Shown in pieces: positions 17,938-25,850 of a DNA stretch of 64,000 nt; position 1 is the stretch's first letter; each line of letters begins with the position of its first letter. The position numbers were made by a program, and so were the translations under genes. The notes below the pieces were generated by a model that worked only from the letters and a program-made list of their open reading frames with translations, was not told the DNA's origin and made no database searches. This stretch comes from Streptomyces sp. WMMC940 (GTDB lineage: Bacteria; Actinomycetota; Actinomycetes; Streptomycetales; Streptomycetaceae), in NCBI RefSeq assembly GCF_027460265.1, contig NZ_JAPZBC010000001.1:1240001-1304000 (forward strand), in the 5' to 3' direction.

Positions 17938-18285
17938 TCAGGAGGGAGAGTCGCCCCCGGGGGCCTGACGTTCGCTGTGGCCCAGCGTCCTCCCGGGCGC
18001 GACCCGGTCCCTGACGGCCCGCTTCACGGCGGTCGGCTCGGGAAAGCCCTGTTCACGACGGTCCCAGACGACCTCTCCGTCGACCCGTACAACGAATACG
18101 CCCCCGATCCCCGGCCTCAGTGCCACCTCGACGAGCTCGGTGCGGTCGAAGGTGCCGAGGAGCTCCTGCGCCAGCCATGCGGCGCGGGGCAGCCAGCGGC
18201 ACTGGGTGCAGTACTCGATCTGCAGCCGGTGGCCCGCCGTTTCGCACTCCGGCCCGGCTTCCGGCACCTCGTCCGCCGCGGACAT
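17938..18285 (-). CDS. SelT/SelW/SelH-like (Rdx family) thioredoxin-fold protein
   Basis: A 115-residue cytosolic protein with the Rdx hallmark YCTQCRWLPRAAWLAQELL, where C-x2-C replaces the Cys-x2-Sec of animal selenoprotein W. GVFVVRVDGEVVWDRREQGFPEP and LKRAVRDRV-like helices match the rest of the fold. The role is a putative redox or Cys-metabolism function that is poorly defined even in known members. It is 9 bp downstream of the 720-aa gene and same-strand, so the two are probably co-transcribed. Confidence 0.85.
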   Translation of the reverse strand: MSAADEVPEAGPECETAGHRLQIEYCTQCRWLPRAAWLAQELLGTFDRTELVEVALRPGIGGVFVVRVDGEVVWDRREQGFPEPTAVKRAVRDRVAPGRTLGHSERQAPGGDSPS

Positions 18286-18294
18286 CCGGCACCC

Positions 18295-20457
18295 TCACCT
18301 TCCCGTGCCGCGGCGGCGCGCCGCGGACCGTCCCACCGTCGCCCTCGCCGTCTTCGCGGCGTGCGCCGCCAAGTCTGCCACCCTGCCGTCCGGATGACGC
18401 CCCCGCAGGTCCTCCAGGACGCGGGCCGCGCCCGCCGGGTCCGTCTCCGCCAGTGCCGTCAGCAGGGACGGGGCGCCGCCCGGCCAGCCGGCGGCGGCCT
18501 CGTCGAAGGCGTCGACCAGGGCGGTGGGAACGGGCTCGGGGACGCGGTCCGCGTCGGCGGCGGCCACGAAGACCCGCATGTCCGCCGCCCAGCGGGCGTC
18601 CAGTTCCTCCAGCAGCAGCGTGGCCCGCGCGGTGAGGGGCACGAGGGCATCGTCCGCCGGTTCGCCCCGGGAGTGGAGGAGCCGGTGGGCGTGGGCACCG
18701 ATGACGGGGTCGGTGAGCGCGGCCCTCAGGGGTCCGTCGGGGATGTGCGCCCGGTCCAGACGGTCGAACAGACCCGTCGTCAGGGTGCGGTGGAAGTCGG
18801 CGGACTTGGTCGCGGAGACGGCGTCGAGCAACTCGCTCCACGCCGCGTCGGTGGCGCCCCTGGCCGTCGTCCACGCCGTGACGGCCGCGGCGGCGACGGC
18901 CGGCGGCCAGTACTGGACGGCGGCGACGGCACGTGCCGCGCCCCAGGAGACGAGCTCGTGCTCGTCGGGGGCGGCGACGTGGCCCACGGCGAGTACGTGG
19001 CGGACGACGGCGTTGCCGAGCGGGGTGAGGCCGTAGGCGTCGCCGGTGCGGAAGACGCAGCCGGTGCGGGCCAGTTCGTCGACCACCGCGGCGAGCGCGC
19101 GGGCCGGGCCGTCGACCGCCGCGCGGTCGTCCTCGGTGAGACCGGGGACGCCGAGCAGCCCGGACAGTTCGGCGAGCGGCGGCGTCTCGTACCCGGGCGG
19201 GGCCGAGGCGGGGACGACGGCCGGGGCGTCCTCCAGATCGGGCGGGACGGTCAGGTCGGTGTGGCCGGACGCCTTGCGGGCCACGGACTCGGGGGTGCCG
19301 CCCCGCGCGTACAGCCCGTAGAGGACGTGCGCGGCATCGAGGGCGTACTCCTCGTCGGCGGCGCGGTCCGGGTCGGAGCCGGCGGCGATGCGCTCCACCA
19401 CGGCGGCGAGGACGTCGGCGCCGAGTTCGACGAGTTCCTGCGGGGTGCCGCCGGTCCAGACGGCCTCGGCCGGTCCGGGGAAGCCGCACTGCTCGGCCAC
19501 GTCGTGGACGTCGTCGCTCCCGGCCGCCAGTGCCGCGGGCAGCGGGGCCGCGTGCAGCAGCGCCCGGATCTCACCGGGGCCGGGCACGGCGGCGGGCGGG
19601 GGCAGCGGAGTGGCGGAGTCGCCGTGGTGGTCGAGGTGTTCGTCGAGGAAGCGGTCGGCGAGGACGACGTGCGGCAGGGCCTCGGGCCCGGGGGCCAGTC
19701 CCTCGTACGGACCGGAGAGCGCCTCGGCGAGGCCCGCCGCCGTCCAGCGGTCGGTCAGGGCCACCGCCAGCGCCTCCAGCTCGGACGTGAGCGCCTCCTC
19801 GGGGCGGGCGGCCTCCAGGGCGGGAGTCGCGGGCAGCAGCGGCCCGGCCGGTGAGGGTCCTTCGACGTCGTGGGCGAAGGCGGCCAGCAGGGCGTCGGTG
19901 AGGCGGATGCGGGCCGCGAAAGTGGCCGCGGTGACGTCCGAGCGGTGCAGGGGTTCGGGGAGCCCGGGCCGCTCCGCGTGGGGTGCGGAGTCGAACGCGG
20001 CGAGCCAGGCGCGTACCGCCTCGGGGTCGTCCGCCTCGACGCCGTCCGCCCGCAGCAGCGACGCGTACCAGCGGGGCCAGGTCAGATTGCGGGGGTCGCC
20101 CAGGGCCCGGAGGAACTCGGGTACGGCGTCGCCGGCCGCGGCGAGGACGCGGGCGTGGCGCTTGGCGTTCAGCCGGCCCGCGTCGCGCACGCGGTCCGCC
20201 AGCGCGGTGAGCACGGACGGGACGGCGGCGGCCTCGTCCGGGCTCGCCCACAGCAGCAGGGGCAGGTCCTCGACGAGGACCCGGCGCACCAGCTCGGGTG
20301 TCGGCTCGGGCACGCCCGCGCGGCGGTCCGCGCCGTGCAGCGCCAGCAGGGTCAGTACCGCGTCCGCGGGGCGGGGCGGCAGGGCGGTCTTCCGCTCCGT
20401 CTCCGCCCAGGCGAGGAATGCGTCGAGGCCGGTGTTCAGGGCAGTGGTACGGGTCAC
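18295..20457 (-). CDS. Large conserved-looking protein of unknown function
   Basis: A 720-residue protein, rich in Ala, Leu and Asp/Glu, with no signal peptide or membrane segment. It looks mostly alpha-helical and contains regularly spaced LLALHG, VLTALADRV and LYARGG-type helical segments reminiscent of HEAT/TPR-like scaffolds, though I cannot define a repeat. GC3 pattern and frame conservation support coding along its whole length. It begins 242 bp from a divergent DinB-like gene and is followed after 9 bp by the SelW-like gene. I do not recognise the family and give no function. Confidence 0.75.
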   Translation of the reverse strand: MTRTTALNTGLDAFLAWAETERKTALPPRPADAVLTLLALHGADRRAGVPEPTPELVRRVLVEDLPLLLWASPDEAAAVPSVLTALADRVRDAGRLNAKRHARVLAAAGDAVPEFLRALGDPRNLTWPRWYASLLRADGVEADDPEAVRAWLAAFDSAPHAERPGLPEPLHRSDVTAATFAARIRLTDALLAAFAHDVEGPSPAGPLLPATPALEAARPEEALTSELEALAVALTDRWTAAGLAEALSGPYEGLAPGPEALPHVVLADRFLDEHLDHHGDSATPLPPPAAVPGPGEIRALLHAAPLPAALAAGSDDVHDVAEQCGFPGPAEAVWTGGTPQELVELGADVLAAVVERIAAGSDPDRAADEEYALDAAHVLYGLYARGGTPESVARKASGHTDLTVPPDLEDAPAVVPASAPPGYETPPLAELSGLLGVPGLTEDDRAAVDGPARALAAVVDELARTGCVFRTGDAYGLTPLGNAVVRHVLAVGHVAAPDEHELVSWGAARAVAAVQYWPPAVAAAAVTAWTTARGATDAAWSELLDAVSATKSADFHRTLTTGLFDRLDRAHIPDGPLRAALTDPVIGAHAHRLLHSRGEPADDALVPLTARATLLLEELDARWAADMRVFVAAADADRVPEPVPTALVDAFDEAAAGWPGGAPSLLTALAETDPAGAARVLEDLRGRHPDGRVADLAAHAAKTARATVGRSAARRRGTGR

Positions 20458-20549
20458 CTGGGGAGCGTATGGGCGTTACCCGGGCAGGAGGGCTTGCCCG
20501 TGCGGAGGATGGCCCGATCGGGCGAGGGACGGTCGCCGTCGCGCGGCAC

Positions 20550-20593
20550 GCGCGGTCCCCCGTACGGGCCGCACGCCGTACGAGGGACCGCGC
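20550..20593. repeat. 18-bp inverted repeat in a divergent promoter region
   Basis: GCGCGGTCCCCCGTACGG at 20550-20567 pairs with CCGTACGAGGGACCGCGC at 20576-20593, with one mismatch and an 8-nt loop. It lies between two divergent gene starts (20457 and 20700), where a terminator is not expected. It could act as an operator, an insulator against readthrough, or form an RNA structure in the 5' leader of the 720-aa gene. Confidence 0.6.
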
Positions 20594-20699
20594 CCGGCCC
20601 GCGGGCCCAGGGCCGCACCGGGACGCGTCGGCCCGCGCGGCTTCGCCCGCGGCGGCTCCCCGCCGATGAGTTCCGGCCCGCCGGGAGGTCTGCACCTTC

Positions 20700-21317
20700 A
20701 TGGAGACCGACAGCACCAACGGTACGAAGAGCGGGGGCACGCCGGACCTGGGTCCGGTGGCCGCCTCCGTGGCACGACTGGCCGAGGGGGTGACGGACGC
20801 GGGCCTCGGGAAGCCGACCCCGTGTCCGGAGTACGCCGTACGGGAACTGCTCGCCCATGTCATCGGGCTGTCCGCGGCCTTCCGGGACGCCGCCCGCAAG
20901 GACTTCGGGCCGTCGACCGCCGTCGACCCGGGAACCGTGGAGTGGGTCCTGCGGGACGGCTGGCGCTCGGACCTGCCGAGGCTGCTGCACGAGATGGTGA
21001 ACGCCTGGCGCGACCCCGGGGCGTGGGACGGAGACACCCGGGCGGGCGGGATCGTCCTCCCGGCCGCCGTCGCGGGGAGGGTCGCCCTCAACGAGCTGCT
21101 CGTCCACGGCTGGGACCTGGCGCGCGCCACCGGCCAGGACTACGCACCGGACGAGGCCGCCCTGCGGGTGTCCTACGGCCTGCTGGCCCCGGCGGCGGAC
21201 GACGGGGGCCGCGGCGGCATGTTCGGCCCCGTGGTCCCGGTGCCGGACGACGCCCCGCTGCTCGACCGGGTCATCGGCCTCAGCGGCCGTCGTCCGGACT
21301 GGCGTCCCGGAAACTGA
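20700..21317 (+). CDS. TIGR03086-type metal-binding protein (DinB/mycothiol-dependent fold)
   Basis: A 205-residue four-helix-bundle protein of the DinB/maleylpyruvate isomerase-like superfamily common in actinobacteria. Visible landmarks are TPCPEYAVRELLAHVIGL near residue 45, carrying the first histidine, and NELLVHGWDLARATGQ near residue 145 with the second metal-binding histidine and the conserved W-D. Members are thought to use mycothiol or act in thiol-transfer or detoxification, but most are uncharacterised. It is monocistronic and convergent with the 8-oxoguanine deaminase gene. Confidence 0.85.
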   Translation: METDSTNGTKSGGTPDLGPVAASVARLAEGVTDAGLGKPTPCPEYAVRELLAHVIGLSAAFRDAARKDFGPSTAVDPGTVEWVLRDGWRSDLPRLLHEMVNAWRDPGAWDGDTRAGGIVLPAAVAGRVALNELLVHGWDLARATGQDYAPDEAALRVSYGLLAPAADDGGRGGMFGPVVPVPDDAPLLDRVIGLSGRRPDWRPGN

Positions 21318-21797
21318 GGCGGGCACCTCGCCCGGCCGTTCAGCCCGCAGGGGGCCGGGGCTGAACGGACGTGGGCCGGGCGGGCCGCGGGTGCGGCGGC
21401 CGGCGGCTCGTGCGGTCCGGCGGCTCGTACGGTCCGGCCGCTCGGCCTGTCGTCCTCACTGCCGTACGCGCCCCGGGCCCGGATCCGCCGTACGCACCCG
21501 TCCGTCGCCGCCGGGGCGGCCACGGACGGTGAAACCCGACCACGCACGGCGTGCGGTCGGCCGCACGCCGTCGCCGTACGGGACGGCGGGTCCCTCGGTG
21601 CATCGGAACCGGATCGGGCTCCCGTTCCGCCTCGGCAGGTGACGCCTCGCCGGTGCGGGTCCCGAGAGTCCACCGTCGCCGGGAGGTGTGTGCCGTGTTC
21701 TCGGCGCACGCCTCCCGGCGGCGGCTGCCGCGGACCCCGCTCGGGTCCGCGGCCCGCCGGCCGAGGGCCGTCCCCCTCGACCGGACTACCCGGGGTG
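21318..21797. other. Convergent intergenic region with two hairpins
   Basis: No gene is supportable in this 480-bp gap. Two inverted repeats stand out: ACGGCGTGCGG-TCGG-CCGCACGCCGT at 21546-21571 (perfect 11-bp stem) and a 19-bp stem with two wobble positions at 21677-21695/21702-21720. Both probably terminate the convergent transcripts. Short GGCGGCTCGT-type direct repeats lie at about 21400-21440. Confidence 0.6.
21677..21720 (-). terminator. Terminator of the 8-oxoguanine deaminase gene
   Basis: CGCCGGGAGG at the left arm start (21677) pairs with CCTCCCGGCG at the right arm end (21720); in total 19 bp with two G-T type mismatches around a 6-nt loop. It lies about 80 bp beyond the deaminase stop codon. 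It can also act in the + direction. Confidence 0.65.
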
Positions 21798-23189
21798 TCA
21801 GGCCTGCGCGGCGATCCGCGCGAGGCGCTGGGCCTCGTCCCGCGTGGAGCGGGCGATGGCGTCCTCGTCGGCCTTGAGCAGCCGGCCGTTCTCGACGACC
21901 GGCTCACCGCCGACGAGGGAGAGCGTGACCGGGGCCGCCGCACCGAGGACGAGGGCGGCCACCGGGTCGGCGATGGAGGCGTGGGCGAGGGTGTCCAGCT
22001 TCCAGAGGACCAGGTCGGCGAGCTTGCCCGACTCCAGGGAGCCGATCTGCGAGGCGCGGCCGAGGACCCGCGCGCCGCCGTAGGTGCCCAGTCGCAGCGC
22101 CTGACGCGCATTCAGCGCGGCTTCGCGGTGCACCGGGTTGAGGCGGTTGACGAGCAGCGCGTTGCGCAGCTCGGTGTGCAGTTCGCCGGACTCGTTGGAC
22201 GCGGTGCCGTCGACACCGAGGCCGACGGGGACACCGGCCCTCAGCATGTCGGGAACGCGGGCGATACCGGCGGCGAGGCGGGCGTTGGACGAGGGGCAGT
22301 GGGCGACACCGGTCCTCGTCCGGGCGAACGCCTCGATGTCGGAGTCGTTCATGTGGACGCAGTGCGCCATCCACACGTCCTCGCCGAGCCAGCCGGTCGA
22401 CTCGAAGTAGTCGGTCGGGCCCATGCCGAAGAGTTCGTGGCAGAACTTCTCCTCCTCCACGGTCTCGCTGCCGTGGGTGTGGAGGCGTACGCCCTTGCGG
22501 CGGGCCAGCTCGGCGCCCTGCTTGAGCAGTTCGGTGGAGACCGAGAACGGGGAGCAGGGCGCGACCGCGATCTGCGTCATCGCGTCGAAGGAGGCGTCGT
22601 GGTGCGCGTCGATGGTCTCCTCGGTGGCTGCCAGGGCGCCTTCGAGGGTCTCGACGGCGAAGTCCGGCGGCAGGCCGCCGTCCTTCTCGCTGCGGTCCAT
22701 GGAGCCCCGGGCCAGGGTGAAGCGGACACCCATCTCGGACGCGGCCCGGATGATGGCGCCGGAGAGGTCGCCGGAGCCCTTCGGGAAGACGTAGTGGTGG
22801 TCCATCGCGGTGGTGACGCCGCCGCGGGCCATCATCGCCAGGGAGCCCTGTGCGGCGGAGTACGCCATCTGCTCGTCGATGCGGGCCCAGGTCGGGTAGA
22901 GCGCGACGAGCCAGTCGAACAGGTTGTGGTCGGTGGCGAGGCCGCGGGTGATCCACTGGTAGAAGTGGTGGTGCGTGTTGACCAGGCCGGGGGTGGCGAG
23001 GTGGCCGGTGCCGTCGACGCGGCGGACCACGTTCTCCAGGTTCTCGGGGGCCCTGCCCGGACCGACCGACTCGATGCGGTTGCCGGCGACGACGATATGG
23101 CCGGAGGCGTACTCGGTGTCGTCGGCGTCCACGGTCGCGATCGAGCAGTTCTCGATGACGATGCGCGGGGCTGCTGCCGATGCTGCCAT
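21798..23189 (-). CDS. 8-oxoguanine deaminase
   Basis: An amidohydrolase of 463 residues, predicted to deaminate 8-oxoguanine to urate and so feed damaged purines into the urate pathway. Metal and catalytic residues are visible: LVNTHHHFYQW (H-x-H), THGSET with the third His, AHCVHM with the fourth, and GLGVDGTASNESG with the catalytic Asp and the SNES loop typical of the 8-oxoguanine/s-triazine deaminase group. ATG 23189 is used; the frame runs further upstream but those residues look non-coding. The urate oxidase gene upstream, the next step, supports the assignment. Related guanine or s-triazine deaminases are the main alternatives. Confidence 0.88.
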   Translation of the reverse strand: MAASAAAPRIVIENCSIATVDADDTEYASGHIVVAGNRIESVGPGRAPENLENVVRRVDGTGHLATPGLVNTHHHFYQWITRGLATDHNLFDWLVALYPTWARIDEQMAYSAAQGSLAMMARGGVTTAMDHHYVFPKGSGDLSGAIIRAASEMGVRFTLARGSMDRSEKDGGLPPDFAVETLEGALAATEETIDAHHDASFDAMTQIAVAPCSPFSVSTELLKQGAELARRKGVRLHTHGSETVEEEKFCHELFGMGPTDYFESTGWLGEDVWMAHCVHMNDSDIEAFARTRTGVAHCPSSNARLAAGIARVPDMLRAGVPVGLGVDGTASNESGELHTELRNALLVNRLNPVHREAALNARQALRLGTYGGARVLGRASQIGSLESGKLADLVLWKLDTLAHASIADPVAALVLGAAAPVTLSLVGGEPVVENGRLLKADEDAIARSTRDEAQRLARIAAQA

Positions 23190-23328
23190 GGCGGTGCGTC
23201 CTTTGACTTTCAGTGGCGGTGCGGGCACGGCAGGACCCTGGAGGATTTGAGTGCCACGGCCCGGGGGCCGTGGGTGCCGAAGGAGTGGGAGGACCGGGTG
23301 GGCGGGACCGGCGCGGGCGTGTCCGCCC

Positions 23329-23344
23329 CACGTGCACGTGTCAA
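23329..23344 (-). promoter_or_regulatory. Double E-box palindrome next to a TTGACA box upstream of the deaminase gene
   Basis: CACGTGCACGTG (23329-23340) is a perfect 12-bp palindrome. It overlaps TTGACA on the - strand (23344-23339), directed at the 8-oxoguanine deaminase start 150 bp away. No good -10 box was found at 17-18 bp, so the promoter call is tentative. It suggests the deaminase gene has its own promoter apart from the urate operon. Confidence 0.4.
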
Positions 23345-23464
23345 GGAAACCACCTGTTCCCCCGTGTCCGGTACGGCCCCGTCCGGTCCGGCGGTCGGGG
23401 CCGGTCCGGTCCGGTCCGACGGGCGGCTCCCCGGCCGCGTCGACCGGGGCGACCGGGGTGACCG

Positions 23465-24412
23465 TCAGAGGTTGGTCAGGTCGACCGGGATCCGCGCCTC
23501 GGCGCCGTCCCGCAGGATCGTCGCCTCGATGAGCCCGTAGGGCCGGTCGGCCGCGAAGTAGACCTCGTTGTCGTTCTTGAGCCCGAAGGGCTCCAGGTCG
23601 ACGAGGAAGTGGTGCTTGTTCGGCAGGGAGAAGCGGACCTCGTCGATCTCCGCACGGTTGTTGATGATGCGCGCACCCATCTGGTACAGCGTCTGCTGCA
23701 GCGAGAGGGAGTAGGTCTCGGCGAAGGCGTGGAGCATGTGCTTCTTCACCTGCTCGTAGGACTTGTCCCAGTTGGGCGTCTTCTGCTCGTCGTCGGTCCA
23801 GTTGAACCGCCAGCGGCCCGAGACCTCCGTGGCCAGGATGCGGTCGTACGCCTCCTGGAGGGTCGTGTACTTGTCCTTGACGTAGCCCCAGAACTCGGAG
23901 TTCGTCGAGTTCATCACGACCAGGTCCTTCAGCCCGGAGACGACCTCCCACGACTCCCCGTCGTAGGTGATCTGGGTGAGACGGGTCTCCTGGCCCTTGC
24001 GGACGAAGGAGTGCCTGACCTCGTCGGCACCGATGAACTTGGAGTTGGCGTCGGAGGTCGCGATGCGCTCCCAGGCGTACTCCTCGATGCGGATGCGCGC
24101 GCGGTGGATCGGCTCCTGCGAGGTCACGAAGTGGCGGGCGAGGTGGATGCCGAACTGCTCGGCGGACTCGATGCCGTACTCCTTGGCGAACGCGTACACC
24201 GTGTTCTTGGTGGTGTCGGTCGGGAGGACGTTGGCGTTCGAACCGGAGTAGTGGACGTCCTCCATGTCGCCGGAGAGCGCGACCGAGACGTTCAGGTCCT
24301 TGATGTGGTGGGTGTCGCCGTCCCGCGTGATCTTCACGACGCGGTTCTCGGCCTTGCCGTACTGGTTCTGTCCCAGGAGTACGGGGCGGCCGGGTCGGGA
24401 TGTGGCGGTCAT
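23465..24412 (-). CDS. Urate oxidase (uricase)
   Basis: Oxidises urate to 5-hydroxyisourate with release of H2O2. The 315-residue protein has both tunnelling-fold halves and the catalytic features: GQNQYGKAENRVV with the active-site Lys near residue 20, NVLPTDTTKNTVYAFAKEYG with the catalytic Thr, and NKHHFLVDLEPFGLKNDNEVY near the C-terminus. It is the last gene of a leftward operon after the OHCU decarboxylase and HIU hydrolase genes; the hydrolase gene ends 6 bp upstream of it. Its H2O2 output matches the shared operator on the catalase gene. Confidence 0.96.
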   Translation of the reverse strand: MTATSRPGRPVLLGQNQYGKAENRVVKITRDGDTHHIKDLNVSVALSGDMEDVHYSGSNANVLPTDTTKNTVYAFAKEYGIESAEQFGIHLARHFVTSQEPIHRARIRIEEYAWERIATSDANSKFIGADEVRHSFVRKGQETRLTQITYDGESWEVVSGLKDLVVMNSTNSEFWGYVKDKYTTLQEAYDRILATEVSGRWRFNWTDDEQKTPNWDKSYEQVKKHMLHAFAETYSLSLQQTLYQMGARIINNRAEIDEVRFSLPNKHHFLVDLEPFGLKNDNEVYFAADRPYGLIEATILRDGAEARIPVDLTNL

Positions 24413-24418
24413 TGTCTG

Positions 24419-24808
24419 CTAGCTCCCTCGGTAAACGGAGTAGCCGAACGGGTTGAGCAGCAGCGGTACGTGGTAGTGCTCACCCGGCACGACGGCGAAC
24501 GTGATCGCCACCTCCGGGAAGAACGCACCGCTGTCCCGATGCGCGGGGGCGTCCTGCTGGGCCTCGGCTTGCTTCTTCGCGAAGTACGGCTCGGTCTCGA
24601 AGTCGAGCCGTACGTAGGTCGTGCCCTCCGGCAGTGCCGGCAGGTCCTTGCACCGGCCGTCCGCGTCGGTCGCGGATCCGCCGAGTGCCGCCCACTCGCC
24701 GCCGGAACCCTCGCGGGCCGACAGGGAGACGGCGACGCCCTCGGCGGGGCGGCCCCTGCTGGTGTCCAGGACGTGGGTGGACACGGACGCCGTTGTCTCG
24801 GTGCTCAT
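24419..24808 (-). CDS. uraH: 5-hydroxyisourate hydrolase (transthyretin-like)
   Basis: Hydrolyses 5-hydroxyisourate to OHCU. The 129-residue protein has the N-terminal STHVLDTSRGRPAEGV signature containing the catalytic His, RLDFETEPYF in the middle, and ends in the diagnostic YRGS preceded by PFGYSV. Its ATG overlaps the stop of uraD by 4 bp, so the two are translationally coupled. Length is typical of the bacterial family. Confidence 0.96.
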   Translation of the reverse strand: MSTETTASVSTHVLDTSRGRPAEGVAVSLSAREGSGGEWAALGGSATDADGRCKDLPALPEGTTYVRLDFETEPYFAKKQAEAQQDAPAHRDSGAFFPEVAITFAVVPGEHYHVPLLLNPFGYSVYRGS

Positions 24809-25317
24809 GCGCTCTCTTCCTCCACGAGACGGGTGAGCCGGATCCGGTTGATCTTCCCCAGTTCGGTGCGGACGATCTCCCGCTCCTGCTCGGGCGAATG
24901 ACCGATCCGCTCCCGGACGGCGTCCCTCATCTGCTCACCGGTACGACCGGTGGCACAGATCAGAAAGACATGGCCGAACTTGTCCTGGTAGGCCAGGTTG
25001 AGTTCGAGCATTTCGGCCCTGAGCTCCTCGGAGGCGCCGGCCATCCCGCTCTGCTCGCGGGAGGAGGTCGGGTCCCCGGGCTTCGGCCGGCCGATCGGCG
25101 GGTGTCCCGCCATCGCTTCGGCCAGGTCCTCGGCGGTCAGCTCCGCCATGGCGGCGTCGCTGGCGGCGAAGAGGGCCTCGACCGTGGCGTAGGGGCGCCG
25201 GGCCAGCAGTTCGCCGCCCCAGGCCGAGCTGGCGCACACCTCGTGCAGCACGGCCAGGGCCTCGCTGTCCGTCGAGGTGTTGAACCGGGTGAGGCCCGGT
25301 ACGGAAGTCGAAGACAC
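24805..25317 (-). CDS. uraD: 2-oxo-4-hydroxy-4-carboxy-5-ureidoimidazoline decarboxylase
   Basis: Decarboxylates OHCU to S-allantoin. The 170-residue product has HEVCASSAWGGELLARRP at the N-terminus, GHPPIGRP with the catalytic His, and LNLAYQDKFGHVFLICATGRT, all typical of the family. GTG 25317 has GGAGG 6 nt upstream. It is the first gene of the urate operon (uraD-uraH-uricase) with a promoter and palindromic operator 50-90 bp upstream. The inserted GDPTSSREQSGMAG loop is usual in actinobacterial members. Confidence 0.95.
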   Translation of the reverse strand: MSSTSVPGLTRFNTSTDSEALAVLHEVCASSAWGGELLARRPYATVEALFAASDAAMAELTAEDLAEAMAGHPPIGRPKPGDPTSSREQSGMAGASEELRAEMLELNLAYQDKFGHVFLICATGRTGEQMRDAVRERIGHSPEQEREIVRTELGKINRIRLTRLVEEESA

Positions 25318-25365
25318 GGGAGCCTCCGTGGCTGTTCTGCAAGGTGCGTCGGACGGGCTGCGGAT

Positions 25366-25408
25366 AGCTAACGCCTTCCCCGGACAGCCCGTCAACACTT
25401 TGTTGAAA
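25366..25408 (-). promoter_or_regulatory. Promoter and palindromic operator of the urate operon
   Basis: On the - strand TTCAACAAAGTGTTGACG contains the palindrome TCAACA-AAG-TGTTGA (25406-25392). Its right arm overlaps a -35 box TTGACG (25395-25390), followed after 18 bp by TTAGCT (25371-25366) as -10. The start codon at 25317 gives a leader of about 40 nt. The same palindrome, -35 and 18-bp spacing occur before the catalase gene. A repressor bound here would block polymerase; an allantoin/urate-responsive regulator is the natural candidate, by inference. Confidence 0.75.
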
Positions 25409-25472
25409 CTTCCTGGACGGAAAGGCCGCCGTCCCGACATACGGACGGCGGCCGCGTACGGTTCGTGACCGC

Positions 25473-25850
25473 CTAGTCACCCTTGGCGGCGTGCTCCCGG
25501 TTCAGGTAGTTGTAGACGGTGAAACGGCTGACCCCGAGCGCGCTCGCCACCGTCTCCACCCCGTGCCGTACGGAGAAGGCGCCGCGCGCCTCCAGCGTCC
25601 TTACGACCGACTGCTTCACCTTGCGGTCGAGGGCCGACAGCGGCATGCCGTAACGGCGCTCCATGGCGGCCAGGATGTGGTCGAGCGACTCGGACAGCTG
25701 CGGCAGCCGCACGGCCAGCACCTCGGCACCCTCCCAGGAGAGCACGACATCGTCCGGCTGGGCCTGGTCGGGGCGGAGGATCTCCGCACCCATCGCGTCC
25801 ACCAGCGGCTTCACGGCGTCGACCAGGGGGTGGTCTCCCGACTCGGTCAC
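25473..25850 (-). CDS. Small HTH regulator, YheO/DauR-type DNA-binding domain
   Basis: A 125-residue likely transcription factor. The N-terminal 75 residues (HPLVDAVKPLVDAMGAEIL, then LSWEGAEVLAVRLPQL) resemble a small sensor. The C-terminal 45 residues (LDRKVKQSVVRTLEARGAFSVRHGVETVA and SRFTVYNYLNRE) form a helix-turn-helix like the YheO/DauR family. Its GTG overlaps the stop of the upstream small gene (GTGA). It lies just upstream of the urate operon with its own start, so it is a good candidate regulator of purine catabolism, but binding is unproven. Confidence 0.75.
   Translation of the reverse strand: MTESGDHPLVDAVKPLVDAMGAEILRPDQAQPDDVVLSWEGAEVLAVRLPQLSESLDHILAAMERRYGMPLSALDRKVKQSVVRTLEARGAFSVRHGVETVASALGVSRFTVYNYLNREHAAKGD

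Noticed and set aside
23190..23951. Extended start of the 8-oxoguanine deaminase frame
   Set aside because: The added residues overlap the urate oxidase gene and are Arg/Gly/Pro-rich; amidohydrolase homology begins at 23189.
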